A stretch of 64,000 nt of DNA. It comes from Flavobacterium lindanitolerans (GTDB lineage Bacteria; Bacteroidota; Bacteroidia; Flavobacteriales; Flavobacteriaceae). The stretch spans positions 1,984,001 to 2,048,000 of the forward strand of contig NZ_PJND01000007.1 of NCBI RefSeq assembly GCF_002846575.1, read 5' to 3'. Below, piece by piece: positions 36,612 to 45,299 of the stretch (position 1 is its first letter; each line of letters starts with the position of its first letter). Made by a program: the position numbers and the translations under genes. The notes under the pieces are model-generated. The model saw only the letters and a list, made by a program, of their open reading frames with translations. It searched no databases and was not told where the DNA came from.

Positions 36612-36640
36612 AAACGCTTCGAGAAATCGAGGCGTTTTTT
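36612..36640. terminator. bidirectional terminator after the M49 peptidase
   Basis: AAACGCTTCGA / TCGAGGCGTTT with loop GAAA and a run of eight Ts; the small minus-strand gene ends just beyond. Confidence 0.8.
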
Positions 36641-36829
36641 TTAATGCTTCAAATAAACCTTTATCACAAAAAGCAATCCGATAAAAGCCAAAAAGCCTAA
36701 TAAAACCAGATAACTTCTTTTGTAAAATAGCTTGTGCAGTTTCAAATCTTTTCGGTAGGCATAAATCATTGCTACAATAAATGCGATAACAAAGAAGCCG
36801 GCAAAAGTCCATTGACCTTGAGTAAACAT
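36641..36829 (-). CDS. small two-helix membrane protein, unknown
   Basis: The 62-aa protein starts at MFTQGQWTFAGFFVIAFIVA; an ATG seven codons upstream is possible but less likely. Two membrane helices (about 8-25 and 43-60) flank a basic loop (AYRKDLKLHKLFYKR). It is followed by the bidirectional terminator, supporting a real gene. No family recognised beyond similar short proteins in flavobacteria. Confidence 0.6.
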   Translation of the reverse strand: MFTQGQWTFAGFFVIAFIVAMIYAYRKDLKLHKLFYKRSYLVLLGFLAFIGLLFVIKVYLKH

Positions 36830-36909
36830 AGTGGATAAGTTTTTGTGCAAAAGTAATTATTTGTATCCAAAAGTCAGTATTTTGCACTACCATTTAATTT
36901 TTGAAAATA

Positions 36910-37293
36910 ATGCAGAAACAACTCAACGCAGTAAAGGAATTCCATCAGGCATTTGGCCTGGGCGTAAGTGAAACTCCAAAAGGAGATTTAGGCGAAAGCA
37001 AAAATAGGCTACGCTACAATTTGATGAAAGAAGAAAACGAGGAATATCTTGAAGCCGTTCAGAATGATGATAAAATTGAAATTGCCGATGCTTTGGGTGA
37101 CATGCTTTATATTTTATGCGGAACCATTATTGAGCACGGATTACAGCATAAAATTGAAGAGGTTTTTGATGAAATCCAACGCAGCAATATGAGCAAGTTG
37201 GGAGAGGACGGAAAGCCGATTTACCGTGAAGACGGAAAAGTGATGAAAGGCCCGAATTATTTTAAGCCTGATTTCTCCCTGATATTGAAATAA
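36910..37293 (+). CDS. MazG/HisE-like nucleoside triphosphate pyrophosphohydrolase
   Basis: A 127-aa all-alpha NTP-PPase. The metal-binding signature appears as LMKEENEEYLEA followed by EIADALGDMLYIL, the ExxE...ExxD pattern of the PRA-PH/MazG superfamily. The ATG (MQKQLNAVKEF) is chosen over an upstream TTG. The tail GEDGKPIYREDGKVMKGPNY is typical of the phage/bacterial phosphoribosyl-ATP-pyrophosphohydrolase-like subgroup. It probably cleans non-canonical nucleotides; its substrate is unknown and no his genes are adjacent. Confidence 0.82.
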   Translation: MQKQLNAVKEFHQAFGLGVSETPKGDLGESKNRLRYNLMKEENEEYLEAVQNDDKIEIADALGDMLYILCGTIIEHGLQHKIEEVFDEIQRSNMSKLGEDGKPIYREDGKVMKGPNYFKPDFSLILK

Positions 37294-37295
37294 AA

Positions 37296-37323
37296 AAAAT
37301 CCCGAAATAGTTTCGGGATTTTT
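37296..37323. terminator. bidirectional terminator between the NTP-PPase gene and ilvE
   Basis: AAAATCCCGAAA / TTTCGGGATTTT, 12-bp stem with a 3-base loop, between convergent genes. Confidence 0.88.
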
Positions 37324-37327
37324 TATT

Positions 37328-38395
37328 TTAGATTTTTACCGTCCAGTCAAAAGGATCTTCAGCCAGTTTGTACTGAATATTGGTCAGTTTTTCTTTTAAT
37401 TGCAAAGCAATGGAGTCTTCTACTTTTGGAAGCTCGAAATATTCGCCTTTATAAGAGAACCCAACAATCGGATTAACTACAGCGGCGGTTCCTGCGCCAA
37501 AGATTTCTTTCAGAGTACCATTTTTAGCTGCTTCCACCAATTCCCAAACCAAAACGGAACGTACCTGTATGTCAATACCTTCTTTTTCAGCGAGAGTGAT
37601 AAGGCTTTTTCGGGTTACACCGTCCAAAATCCTTTCGCTGGCTGGTGCCGTAAACAGGGTGTTGTTAATTCTGAAGAAAACGTTCATAGTTCCTGCTTCT
37701 TCCAGTTTTGTATGCGTGGCATCGTCTGTCCAGATAATCTGCTGGAAACCGTCCTTATTGGCCAATTGTGTCGGATAGAATTGAGCTGAATAATTTCCGG
37801 CTGCTTTTGCTGCGCCAATACCGCCGTTAGCTGCACGGCTGTAATGTTCGGCGATGATTACTTTTACTTCTCCGGAATAATAGGATTTTGCAGGAGAAAG
37901 GATAATCATAAAACGATATTGTGATGACGGAGCAGCGACTACACCTGTACCCGTTGCAATCATAAACGGACGGATGTAAAGCGTATTGCCTTTACCTTTT
38001 TTAACCCAGTCTTTTTCTATTTTTAAAATTTCATGAAGCCCGCCTAAAAATACTTCTTCAGGAACCTCAGGCATGGCCATTCTTACTGCCGACTTATTAA
38101 ATCGGTCAAAGTTTTCGTCCGGTCTGAAAAGCCAAACGTCATCATTATTGTCTTTGTAGGCTTTCATACCTTCAAATATAGCTTGTCCGTAGTGGAAGAC
38201 TTTTGCCGAAGGATCCAGAAGGAATGGCTCATAAGGCCTGATGACAGGCTTTTGCCATTTCCCATCTTTATAATCACAAACCAGCATATGGTCAGTAAAG
38301 ATGTTTCCGAAGACAAGATTTTCGAAATCAACATCATTAATCTTGGTTGATGATGCCCTGATAATGTCAATTTCGGGATTATTTTTTAGATTCAT
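37328..38395 (-). CDS. ilvE: branched-chain amino-acid aminotransferase
   Basis: A class IV PLP aminotransferase of 355 aa that forms or degrades valine, leucine and isoleucine using 2-oxoglutarate/glutamate. The length and motifs belong to the eukaryote-like BCAT group: FHYGQAIFEGMKAY, YIRPFMIATGTGVV, the PLP lysine in IGAAKAAGNYSAQ, and EEAGTMNVFF. It stands alone, not in an ilv operon. A 12-bp inverted repeat lies in the leader region upstream. Confidence 0.93.
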   Translation of the reverse strand: MNLKNNPEIDIIRASSTKINDVDFENLVFGNIFTDHMLVCDYKDGKWQKPVIRPYEPFLLDPSAKVFHYGQAIFEGMKAYKDNNDDVWLFRPDENFDRFNKSAVRMAMPEVPEEVFLGGLHEILKIEKDWVKKGKGNTLYIRPFMIATGTGVVAAPSSQYRFMIILSPAKSYYSGEVKVIIAEHYSRAANGGIGAAKAAGNYSAQFYPTQLANKDGFQQIIWTDDATHTKLEEAGTMNVFFRINNTLFTAPASERILDGVTRKSLITLAEKEGIDIQVRSVLVWELVEAAKNGTLKEIFGAGTAAVVNPIVGFSYKGEYFELPKVEDSIALQLKEKLTNIQYKLAEDPFDWTVKI

Positions 38396-38425
38396 TGGTG
38401 TGAGGTTGGTTTAGGTTTTAAATAA

Positions 38426-38470
38426 TTGAAAATCAGCTGTTTTTGTTAATGGTTTAATGCTGATTTTCAA
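38426..38470. promoter_or_regulatory. 12-bp perfect inverted repeat upstream of ilvE
   Basis: TTGAAAATCAGC and GCTGATTTTCAA are exact complements with a 21-base spacer, 31 bp before the ilvE start. It could be an operator or an RNA hairpin in the leader; without a following T run it is not an ordinary terminator. Confidence 0.5.
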
Positions 38471-38685
38471 TAGTTATAATCAATGCTAAATTAATAAAAA
38501 TTGGAAAGTTTTTGGATAAAAAGGCAATTATATTCCAACTTGTCTGTTGCTTTTTGTGAATTGATTGCACCAGATTCAAAATCTTGTATAATTAGCAATG
38601 AAACTTAAAATTTATTAATCAGGAGGGCGTTACTTTTGAGGAAACTCTCTATTTTTGTAACGAATTAAAAAAATATACCCTAATC

Positions 38686-39324
38686 ATGAAAAATATATTT
38701 GTTTTGGCTTGTTCGCTGGCAATTTTTGCAAGCTGTGCCGATAAAAATAAAGAAACAGAAAAAACAGAAGAAACGATTCAGACACCGGCCGATAGTCTGC
38801 CTAAGACAGATTCAGTTGCCGTAGCACCTGTAGAAGCAACACAAACTACTGAAGTTGATGCTAAAACTGCGGCTAAAGGAGATGAAGTAATTGAAGTTAC
38901 TCCGGCTAAGGAAATAAAAGTTGAGTATGCATCATTTGGAGATAAGATTTTAGCTGACAAGGCTTTAAGTAAAGAGCAGATGTTCCAGAAATACAAGTCA
39001 ATGAAAAAAGGTGACACGATAGCGGTGAAATTCAAATCGAAAATTAACTCTGTCTGCAAGAAAAAAGGATGCTGGATGAAGATGGAATTACCGGGTCAGG
39101 CAGAATCTTTTGTGCGTTTCAAAGATTACGGTTTTTTTGTTCCATTAAATGCTGACAGTCAGGAAGCAATCGTTAGCGGAAGAGCTTTTGTTGACGAAAT
39201 CTCTGTTGCCGAGTTAAAGCACTACGCAAAAGATGGTGGAAAATCTCAGGAAGAAATAGATAAAATTACTCAGCCTAAAATTACGTATGCTTTCCAGGCT
39301 GACGGAGTTTTAATCAGCAAATAA
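38686..39324 (+). CDS. DUF4920-containing lipoprotein
   Basis: The 212-aa product has a lipoprotein signal (LACSLAIFASC), an acidic T/E/P-rich spacer (about 20-85) and a C-terminal DUF4920 domain (about 88-210). The domain includes VCKKKGCWMKMEL, a Cys-x4-Cys pair that could bind metal or haem, and FVRFKDYGFFVPL. Its stop codon overlaps the start of a predicted c-type haem lipoprotein by one base, so they probably work together in an electron-transfer or metal role at the cell envelope. The function of DUF4920 is not known. Confidence 0.8.
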   Translation: MKNIFVLACSLAIFASCADKNKETEKTEETIQTPADSLPKTDSVAVAPVEATQTTEVDAKTAAKGDEVIEVTPAKEIKVEYASFGDKILADKALSKEQMFQKYKSMKKGDTIAVKFKSKINSVCKKKGCWMKMELPGQAESFVRFKDYGFFVPLNADSQEAIVSGRAFVDEISVAELKHYAKDGGKSQEEIDKITQPKITYAFQADGVLISK

Positions 39325-39779
39325 TGAAAAAATACCTTTTGATTTCCGCAATTATTATGGCCTTTTCAAGCTGTAATAAGAAAGAAGAAGCGCAGCCCGT
39401 TGTTAAAAAAGAAGTTCCTGAAAAAACTACAGGAGCAAAAGAGTTTGAGATGTATGAGATGTCTGAAATGGCGGCTCTTATGGAACAGATGTATGTGGAT
39501 AACCAGCGTTTGAAAGAACGTATCAAGAATGGCGATACCATTGGCAAGTTTCCTTCTCATTTCTTAGAAATTCATAAAAGAGCCATGACGGATGAGGCTG
39601 AAAACGATGCTTTTTTTAAAGAACAGGCTGCCGTTTTCATTAAGGCCCAGGAGCAGATTTATGAAGATCCTAAGAATGCCAAGGCTCATTTCAACAAAGC
39701 TGTATCGGCTTGCGTTACCTGCCATGAGGTGAAATGCAGCGGACCGATTCCGAGAATCAAAAAATTGTTTATAGAATAA
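39324..39779 (+). CDS. predicted monohaem c-type cytochrome lipoprotein
   Basis: The 151-aa product has a lipobox (IIMAFSSC), a charged spacer, a helical middle with YEMSEMAALMEQMYVDNQRL, and one haem-attachment motif CVTCH near the C-terminus (SACVTCHEVKCSG). The helix-rich fold with a C-terminal CxxCH is like cytochrome c'-type or periplasmic monohaem proteins. ATG overlaps the DUF4920 stop (TAATG), implying coupled translation. Confidence 0.75.
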   Translation: MKKYLLISAIIMAFSSCNKKEEAQPVVKKEVPEKTTGAKEFEMYEMSEMAALMEQMYVDNQRLKERIKNGDTIGKFPSHFLEIHKRAMTDEAENDAFFKEQAAVFIKAQEQIYEDPKNAKAHFNKAVSACVTCHEVKCSGPIPRIKKLFIE

Positions 39780-39797
39780 TAAATTCATGCGGCTATA

Positions 39798-40457
39798 ATG
39801 AAAAGAGAAATTATCCAGACTTCGGATGGTTCGACATCAATTCTGCTTCCCGAATGGAACGAAACCTACCATTCAAAACACGGAGCAATACAAGAGGCCA
39901 AACATGTATTCATACAAAACGGACTTTCCTTATTTAAAGGTCAGTCCGTTTCCATTTTAGAAATAGGTTTTGGCACCGGACTCAATGCTTTTATAACCTA
40001 TCTGGAAGCCCAAAAACTTCAGCAAAAGATAGAATATACGGGAATTGAAGCCTATCCGGTTGCAGCCGAAGATGTGCTTAAAATGAATTATGTGACTGAA
40101 TTGGATGCAGGAAGTGAAAAAGACATTTTTTTAAAAATGCACGAATCCGATTGGAACCAAAGGGAAATACTGTCTCCTGATTTTTCATTAGAGAAACAAA
40201 ACATCAAGTTTCAGGAAATAACCGACACCAATCAATACGACCTGATTTATTTTGATGCTTTCGGATTTAGGGTACAGCCCGAACTATGGAGCCTGGAAAT
40301 TTTCCAAAAGATGTATGCGGCATTAAAACCTAACGGTATTTTGGTTACTTATGCCTGTCGGGGTCCTATAAAAAATGCAATGACAGAAGCAGGTTTTTTA
40401 ACCGAAAAGCTGCCCGGACCTCCCGGAAAAAGGGAAATGCTGAGGGCGAGGAAGTAA
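39798..40457 (+). CDS. mnmD: tRNA (mnm5s2U34) methyltransferase MnmD
   Basis: A 219-aa stand-alone methyltransferase domain of the MnmC type (DUF752), adding the last methyl group to 5-aminomethyl-2-thiouridine at the tRNA wobble position. Motifs: GSTSILLPEWNETYHSKHG (as DGSTSILLPEWNETYHS), ILEIGFGTGLNAF, YDLIYFDAFGFRVQPELW and LVTYACRGPIKNAM. It lacks the FAD oxidase half found in the E. coli MnmC fusion. Near the C-terminus LPGPPGKREMLRA is conserved. It starts 18 bp after the cytochrome gene. Confidence 0.92.
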   Translation: MKREIIQTSDGSTSILLPEWNETYHSKHGAIQEAKHVFIQNGLSLFKGQSVSILEIGFGTGLNAFITYLEAQKLQQKIEYTGIEAYPVAAEDVLKMNYVTELDAGSEKDIFLKMHESDWNQREILSPDFSLEKQNIKFQEITDTNQYDLIYFDAFGFRVQPELWSLEIFQKMYAALKPNGILVTYACRGPIKNAMTEAGFLTEKLPGPPGKREMLRARK

Positions 40458-40610
40458 GCTTGATTGTAATATTTAGAAATCAAGAATTAAATGTTAATTA
40501 ATGCAATACTTTTTGTGAATTAACGTTTTTTTAGGGAATTGAGTATTTAATTTCAGTAAATTTACCAAACGTTCTTACAAAAGCATTAACCTCCAAATTA
40601 AATTTTGACT

Positions 40611-40808
40611 ATGACAAGACCTATGTTTGCTTATACGAAATCTATTCTTGAAAGAGTGAGTTTCGACCCCTTGTTGTTCTGCAAAGAGCTTGAAAAAGCG
40701 ATAAGATCGTTACTTCCATATGAAATTGAGCAATTAACGGAATGGCTTTTAAGCTACACAGTCGAAAAACCGGAATTGAAACAATGTCTATTAATTGTTA
40801 ACAAATAA
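40611..40808 (+). CDS. conserved 65-aa protein, unknown
   Basis: The ATG at MTRPMFAYTKSILERVSFD is chosen over a TTG two codons upstream. The product is a small soluble helical protein (KELEKAIRSLLPYEIEQLTEWLL). I recognise very similar short proteins across Flavobacteriia, but no function. A strong terminator follows immediately, so it forms a single-gene unit. Confidence 0.72.
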   Translation: MTRPMFAYTKSILERVSFDPLLFCKELEKAIRSLLPYEIEQLTEWLLSYTVEKPELKQCLLIVNK

Positions 40809-40809
40809 G

Positions 40810-40835
40810 AAAAGGAGCCAATCGGCTCCTTTTTT
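40810..40835. terminator. terminator after the 65-aa gene
   Basis: AAAAGGAGCC / GGCTCCTTTT with loop AATC and a T run; it can also serve oxyR on the other strand. Confidence 0.85.
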
Positions 40836-40847
40836 ATTTAATTCCTT

Positions 40848-41795
40848 TTATTGATTCTTTTTGGATAGCGGACTTATAATCTGCACGTTTTGAAAAACGA
40901 TTGCTCCTTTTACAACACCGGCAATAACCTGGCGTAAAGCGTCAATAATATGTATTTTTAACTCACTTTTCGGAAATATAAGGCTGACTTCACGCGCTGG
41001 TTTTGGTTCCTTAAAATGGCGTAATTTCAGCTTGTCCTTTTCTTTTAAATCCAAAGTGTGCAAATAGGGAAGAAGCGTAGTGCCGAGTCCTTCATCTGCC
41101 AGCTTAATCAGGGTTTCAAAACTTCCGCTTTCAATCTGGAAAGGCGATGTTTCGGAATTGTTTACGTTTTTACACAAATTTAAAATACCGTCCCGGAAAC
41201 AATGTCCATCCTGCAAAAGCAATAGCGAATCGACATCAATATCATCGACTTCTATTTCTTCTTTGTGGAAGCTATGGTGGCTTTCAGGAAAATAAGCGAC
41301 AAAAGGTTCATAATACAAAACGATTTCTTTAATCTTTTCATCTTCCAATGGAGTAGCTGCAATCGCAGCATCCAAATGGCCGTTTTTAAGGCGTGTGATA
41401 ATTTCCTCTGTATTATGTTCTTCTATAATCAGTTTTATTTTTGGATATTTTTTAATGAAATTATTCAGGAACATCGGCAATAGCGTAGGCATAATAGTCG
41501 GAATAATCCCTAATTTGAATTCGCCTCCAATGAATCCCTTTTGCTGGTCAACAATATCCTGGATTCTGTCAGACTCATTGACTATGTTTTTGGCCTGAGT
41601 TACTATTTTTTGCCCTATTTCGGTAAGTTGTATCGGTTTTTTACTCCTGTCAAATATTAAAACGCCGAGTTCGTCTTCCAGTTTTTGGATTTGCATGCTT
41701 AACGTGGGCTGAGTAACAAAGCATTTTTCTGCGGCAAGTGTAAAGTTCTTATTCTCGGCTACTGCCAGAACATAATATAATTGTGTGATTGTCAT
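40848..41795 (-). CDS. oxyR: hydrogen-peroxide-sensing LysR regulator OxyR
   Basis: A 315-aa LysR-family regulator. The N-terminal winged helix (AAEKCFVTQPTLSMQIQKLE) is followed by the substrate-binding-like domain. Two cysteines in HCFRDGILNLCKN fall at residues 199 and 208, the same numbers as the peroxide-reactive disulfide pair of E. coli OxyR, so peroxide sensing is well supported. It is divergent from dps, a classic OxyR target; the 119-bp gap should hold its binding site. Confidence 0.95.
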   Translation of the reverse strand: MTITQLYYVLAVAENKNFTLAAEKCFVTQPTLSMQIQKLEDELGVLIFDRSKKPIQLTEIGQKIVTQAKNIVNESDRIQDIVDQQKGFIGGEFKLGIIPTIMPTLLPMFLNNFIKKYPKIKLIIEEHNTEEIITRLKNGHLDAAIAATPLEDEKIKEIVLYYEPFVAYFPESHHSFHKEEIEVDDIDVDSLLLLQDGHCFRDGILNLCKNVNNSETSPFQIESGSFETLIKLADEGLGTTLLPYLHTLDLKEKDKLKLRHFKEPKPAREVSLIFPKSELKIHIIDALRQVIAGVVKGAIVFQNVQIISPLSKKNQ

Positions 41796-41815
41796 TAGTA
41801 TAATATTTTATGATG

Positions 41816-41823
41816 CAAATATA
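41816..41823 (-). promoter_or_regulatory. candidate -7 element for oxyR
   Basis: On the minus strand TATATTTG matches TAnnTTTG, 20 bp before the start. ATAATATTTAT-like words repeat on both sides (about 41800 and 41831) in the oxyR-dps gap and may be part of an OxyR site. Confidence 0.4.
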
Positions 41824-41914
41824 AAAAACTATAATATTTATTTATGATTTGTTTTGCCTTATTTTTTGTAACTTTATAATAGATAAATTTTACGAACCAA
41901 TAAAAATAACAGAA

Positions 41915-42394
41915 ATGAAAACGAATATTTTAGGACTGCCAGTTAAAGAAACCGAAGAAATATCAAACGATTTAAACATATTGTTATCCAGCTTTCAGGT
42001 GTATTATCAAAACCTGAGAGGTATACATTGGAATATCAGAGGGAAACGTTTTTTTGACCTCCACGTGAAGTTTGAAGAATTATATAACGATGCCCAGCTA
42101 AAAATTGATATGATAGCAGAAAGAGTGCTTACAATTGGCGGAAGACCACTTCATACTTTCGAAGATTATATGAAGAACAACAAGCTAAAAGTAGGGAAGA
42201 ATATTTCTGTAGATGAAGAAGCAGTACATCTGATTGTTACTTCGCTGTCTGACCTCTTAAAGATTGAAAGAGACCTTTTGTCGAAATCTGCAGATGCAAA
42301 TGACGAAGGTACCAATTCTATGATGAGTGACTTTATTAAAGAACAGGAAAAAACAATCTGGATGATGAAAGCCTGGCTGGAAGAAAAAATATAA
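41915..42394 (+). CDS. dps: Dps-family DNA-protecting ferritin
   Basis: A 159-aa miniferritin that oxidises and stores iron and protects DNA during peroxide stress. The start at MKTNILGLPVKETEEIS is chosen because an upstream in-frame extension falls in promoter-like DNA. The inter-subunit ferroxidase residues are visible in HWNIRGKRFFDLHVKF and LKIDMIAERVLTIGG. Divergent from oxyR, which most likely controls it. Confidence 0.95.
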   Translation: MKTNILGLPVKETEEISNDLNILLSSFQVYYQNLRGIHWNIRGKRFFDLHVKFEELYNDAQLKIDMIAERVLTIGGRPLHTFEDYMKNNKLKVGKNISVDEEAVHLIVTSLSDLLKIERDLLSKSADANDEGTNSMMSDFIKEQEKTIWMMKAWLEEKI

Positions 42395-42436
42395 GCCGGT
42401 TAGTTTTTCAACAAATTATTTTGATGATTTCTATGA

Positions 42437-42479
42437 AAAGAAGCAACAGCTAAGCGACTTTAGCTATTGCTTCTTTTTT
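42437..42479 (+). terminator. terminator of dps
   Basis: GAAGCAA-C-AGCTA pairs with TAGCT-A-TTGCTTC (one internal mismatch), followed by a T run. Confidence 0.8.
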
Positions 42480-42548
42480 GTTGTTAAAATTTGATTAAAT
42501 TAATTTATCATGTTTTTAAATAAGAATTAAATCTCTAATTTCGCGCAT

Positions 42549-42842
42549 ATGAAACTGGCTGTTAAAATAGTATTGTTGATGTTTATGACTTTTATTGTTA
42601 CTCCTACCATTGTAGGATTGATAAAAAAAGACGTTGACACATCTATGGTTTACAGCATGTCGGAAGAAGAACAGCACAATCACAATAGCTGTAAAGAATT
42701 AAAAGCCGACTTTAAAGTTACAGATTACCTCACTTTCTCTCACTATACAGAAAGTTCTTCAAGCCTTATCATTTCACAGCACAGTTTGAAACATGATAAT
42801 GCGGCTTCGACTATCTTTTCTCCACCACCTGAACAGGTTTAA
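42549..42842 (+). CDS. small exported or membrane-anchored protein ahead of the SulP gene, unknown
   Basis: The 97-aa protein has one hydrophobic N-terminal segment (about 3-25, VKIVLLMFMTFIVTPTIVGL) and a soluble rest with scattered histidines (EEQHNHNSCKEL, FSHYTES, QHSLKHDN). It lies 84 bp before the SulP transporter gene on the same strand. The histidines might bind metal such as zinc, which carbonic anhydrase needs, but this is speculation. No family recognised. Confidence 0.65.
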   Translation: MKLAVKIVLLMFMTFIVTPTIVGLIKKDVDTSMVYSMSEEEQHNHNSCKELKADFKVTDYLTFSHYTESSSSLIISQHSLKHDNAASTIFSPPPEQV

Positions 42843-42926
42843 TACAATTTAGGATTTTGAATACTTCAAAATCTGAGGTCGTATTTTTTAATGCGACTAA
42901 AATCCTTGTATTAAATTTTTTTAGGT

Positions 42927-44600
42927 ATGACAAAAAAAATCAATCTTTTTGCTAACCTTAAATCAGATTTTGCTTCTGGTTTAGTGGTTTTCTTGGTAGC
43001 ATTGCCATTGTGTTTGGGTATAGCCCTGGCTTCTGGAGCGCCACCATTATCAGGTATAATTGCTGGAATCGTTGGGGGTATAGTTGTCGGGTTTTTAAGC
43101 CGGTCACATATCAGCGTGTCCGGCCCTGCAGCCGGCCTGACTGCAATTGTTTTGACAGCTATTACTGATTTGGGTGCTTTCAATATATTCCTGACGGCAG
43201 GACTAATAGCCGGCTTGCTTCAATTAATATTAGGCTTTATCAAAGCGGGAAGTATTTCAAATTATTTCCCTACCAATGTTATTGAGGGTATGCTTGCGGG
43301 TATTGGTGTCATCATTATTTTAAAGCAAATTCCACATGCTGTTGGTTACGACAGTGATTTTGAAGGTGATGAAACTTTCGTGGAAAAAGGTGGCGGCAAT
43401 GCTCTGGAATCTTTAATGGATTCATTAGGACACCTGCAACTGGGAGCCATTCTGATTACGCTAATATCTTTGACTATCCTGATTTCATGGGACAAATTCA
43501 GTTTCTTAAAAAAAATGAAACTGGTACCGGGAGCTTTAGTGGCTGTTATAGTAGGTGTAGTGCTGAATGAAATTTTTACGGCTTCCGGCAGCTCACTGGC
43601 TATTTCTAAAGAGCATTTGGTTTCTTTACCGGTTCCGCAATCTTTTGATGATTTCAAAAATATCATTGTCACTCCTGACTTTGCCGGATTTATGAATCCC
43701 AAAGTTTGGGTTGTGGGTGCAACGATTGCTATTGTGGCTTCTATAGAAACACTTTTATGTATTGAAGCATCAGACAGGATGGATACGCAAAAACGCTATA
43801 CAGATACTAACGTAGAGTTGAAAGCTCAGGGAATTGGAAATATGTTGAGTTCATTCCTGGGAGGATTGCCTATGACTTCGGTTGTAGTCCGTTCGTCAGC
43901 AAACGCAAATGCAGGAGCTAAATCCAAGATGTCTACCATTATTCACGGTGTCTTATTACTAATCAGTGTATTGTCGATTCCGGTTCTGTTGAACAAAATT
44001 CCTTTGGCAACCCTGGCAGCCGTTCTTTTGATGGTAGGATACAAATTAGCAAAACCTACCGTGCTTATGCATTTCTGGCATAAAGGCAAGTATCAGTTTG
44101 TTCCTTTCATTATAACCCTACTGGGAGTTGTTTTCCTGGATTTGCTAAAAGGTGTTGCTTTGGGTATCGCTATCAGTGTTGTGTTTATCCTGAGAGGAAA
44201 CCTGAAAAGAGCCTACCGTTTCAGAAAAGAAAAATTTGAAGATGGTGATGTTATCAGAATAGACCTGGCACAAGAAGTATCCTTCCTGAATAAGGCAGCA
44301 ATAAAGACGACTTTGGCTGAAATACCTGAAAATTCTAAAGTAGTAATCAATGCATCAGATACGGTTTATATCGCCCATGATGTATTGGATTTGATTCATG
44401 AGTTTGCCACCATCAGGGCAGCTGATGAAAACATTAAGGTGAAACTTAAAGGCTTTAAAAAGGCATATGAACTGAATGATATTGATGACAAGGCTAATCA
44501 TGTTTTCTTTGAAAACTATGAAGAAGCCAGAGCCAGAAAGCAAGCCAAAGCAGATTATGACCGATGCATGGCATTAGTAGAAAAATCGAAAGAGAATTAA
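42927..44600 (+). CDS. SulP-family anion transporter, probable bicarbonate uptake
   Basis: A 557-aa inner-membrane transporter. The SulP core (about 10-420) shows LKSDFASGLVVFLVALPLCLGIALASGAPP-type signature residues at its start, GIIAGIVGGIVVGFLSRSHI and SVSGPAAGLTAIV; a shortened STAS domain follows (about 430-540). The partner gene 60 bp downstream encodes a beta carbonic anhydrase, a pairing that marks bicarbonate rather than sulfate transport in BicA-like systems. The ion is therefore an inference from context. Confidence 0.9.
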   Translation: MTKKINLFANLKSDFASGLVVFLVALPLCLGIALASGAPPLSGIIAGIVGGIVVGFLSRSHISVSGPAAGLTAIVLTAITDLGAFNIFLTAGLIAGLLQLILGFIKAGSISNYFPTNVIEGMLAGIGVIIILKQIPHAVGYDSDFEGDETFVEKGGGNALESLMDSLGHLQLGAILITLISLTILISWDKFSFLKKMKLVPGALVAVIVGVVLNEIFTASGSSLAISKEHLVSLPVPQSFDDFKNIIVTPDFAGFMNPKVWVVGATIAIVASIETLLCIEASDRMDTQKRYTDTNVELKAQGIGNMLSSFLGGLPMTSVVVRSSANANAGAKSKMSTIIHGVLLLISVLSIPVLLNKIPLATLAAVLLMVGYKLAKPTVLMHFWHKGKYQFVPFIITLLGVVFLDLLKGVALGIAISVVFILRGNLKRAYRFRKEKFEDGDVIRIDLAQEVSFLNKAAIKTTLAEIPENSKVVINASDTVYIAHDVLDLIHEFATIRAADENIKVKLKGFKKAYELNDIDDKANHVFFENYEEARARKQAKADYDRCMALVEKSKEN

Positions 44601-44660
44601 GAAAAACAAAAAAATGTCAGGAGAACTGACGAAAATTTAAAAACTATTAATAAAAAAACA

Positions 44661-45296
44661 ATGAGCGATTTTTATAAAAAAATAATTGACGGAAACAGGA
44701 AATGGGTAGAATCTAAAATTAACCAGGACCCAAAATATTTTGAAAAACTAGCTGAAGGCCAGTCACCACCGTTATTATGGATTGGATGTTCAGACAGCCG
44801 CGTTCCTGCGAATGAAGTAATTGGAGCACAACCGGGAGAAGTTTTTGTACACAGAAACATCGCTAATATGGTGGTGCACTCTGATATGAACATGCTAAGC
44901 GTTTTGGACTATGCCGTAAACGTTTTGAAAGTGAAGCATGTCATTGTATGTGGACACTACGGATGTGGTGGGGTAAAAGCGGCTATGGGTAACGATTCTA
45001 TCGGTTTGATTGACAACTGGATTCGTCACATTAAAGATGTTTACAGACACCATCACCATTACCTGGATTCTATCCTTGACGAAAAGGAACGTTTCGATGC
45101 TTTTGTTGAATTGAATGTTAAGGAGCAGGTTTATGATTTGGCTAAAACTTCAATTGTTCAGGGAGCCTGGAGAAATGGACAGGATTTATGCCTTCACGGA
45201 TGGGTTTACAGATTAAATTCAGGAATCGTAAAAGACCTGGAAGTGAATCTATGTGGTAATGAAGATTTAGATCAGGTATACCAATTGAAATTCTAA
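44661..45296 (+). CDS. beta-class carbonic anhydrase
   Basis: A 211-aa zinc enzyme interconverting CO2 and bicarbonate. The zinc ligands are seen in LWIGCSDSRVPAN (Cys, with the Asp-Arg dyad) and CGHYGCGGVKAAM (His and Cys). GEVFVHRNIANMV is a further family signature. Length is typical. It is in one transcription unit with the SulP transporter, so it probably supplies or consumes the bicarbonate moved by that protein. Confidence 0.95.
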   Translation: MSDFYKKIIDGNRKWVESKINQDPKYFEKLAEGQSPPLLWIGCSDSRVPANEVIGAQPGEVFVHRNIANMVVHSDMNMLSVLDYAVNVLKVKHVIVCGHYGCGGVKAAMGNDSIGLIDNWIRHIKDVYRHHHHYLDSILDEKERFDAFVELNVKEQVYDLAKTSIVQGAWRNGQDLCLHGWVYRLNSGIVKDLEVNLCGNEDLDQVYQLKF

Positions 45297-45299
45297 ATA

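Noticed and set aside
42927..44600. Sulfate permease
   Set aside because: The family is named after sulfate transport, but the adjacent carbonic anhydrase makes bicarbonate more likely; the substrate is left as an inference.
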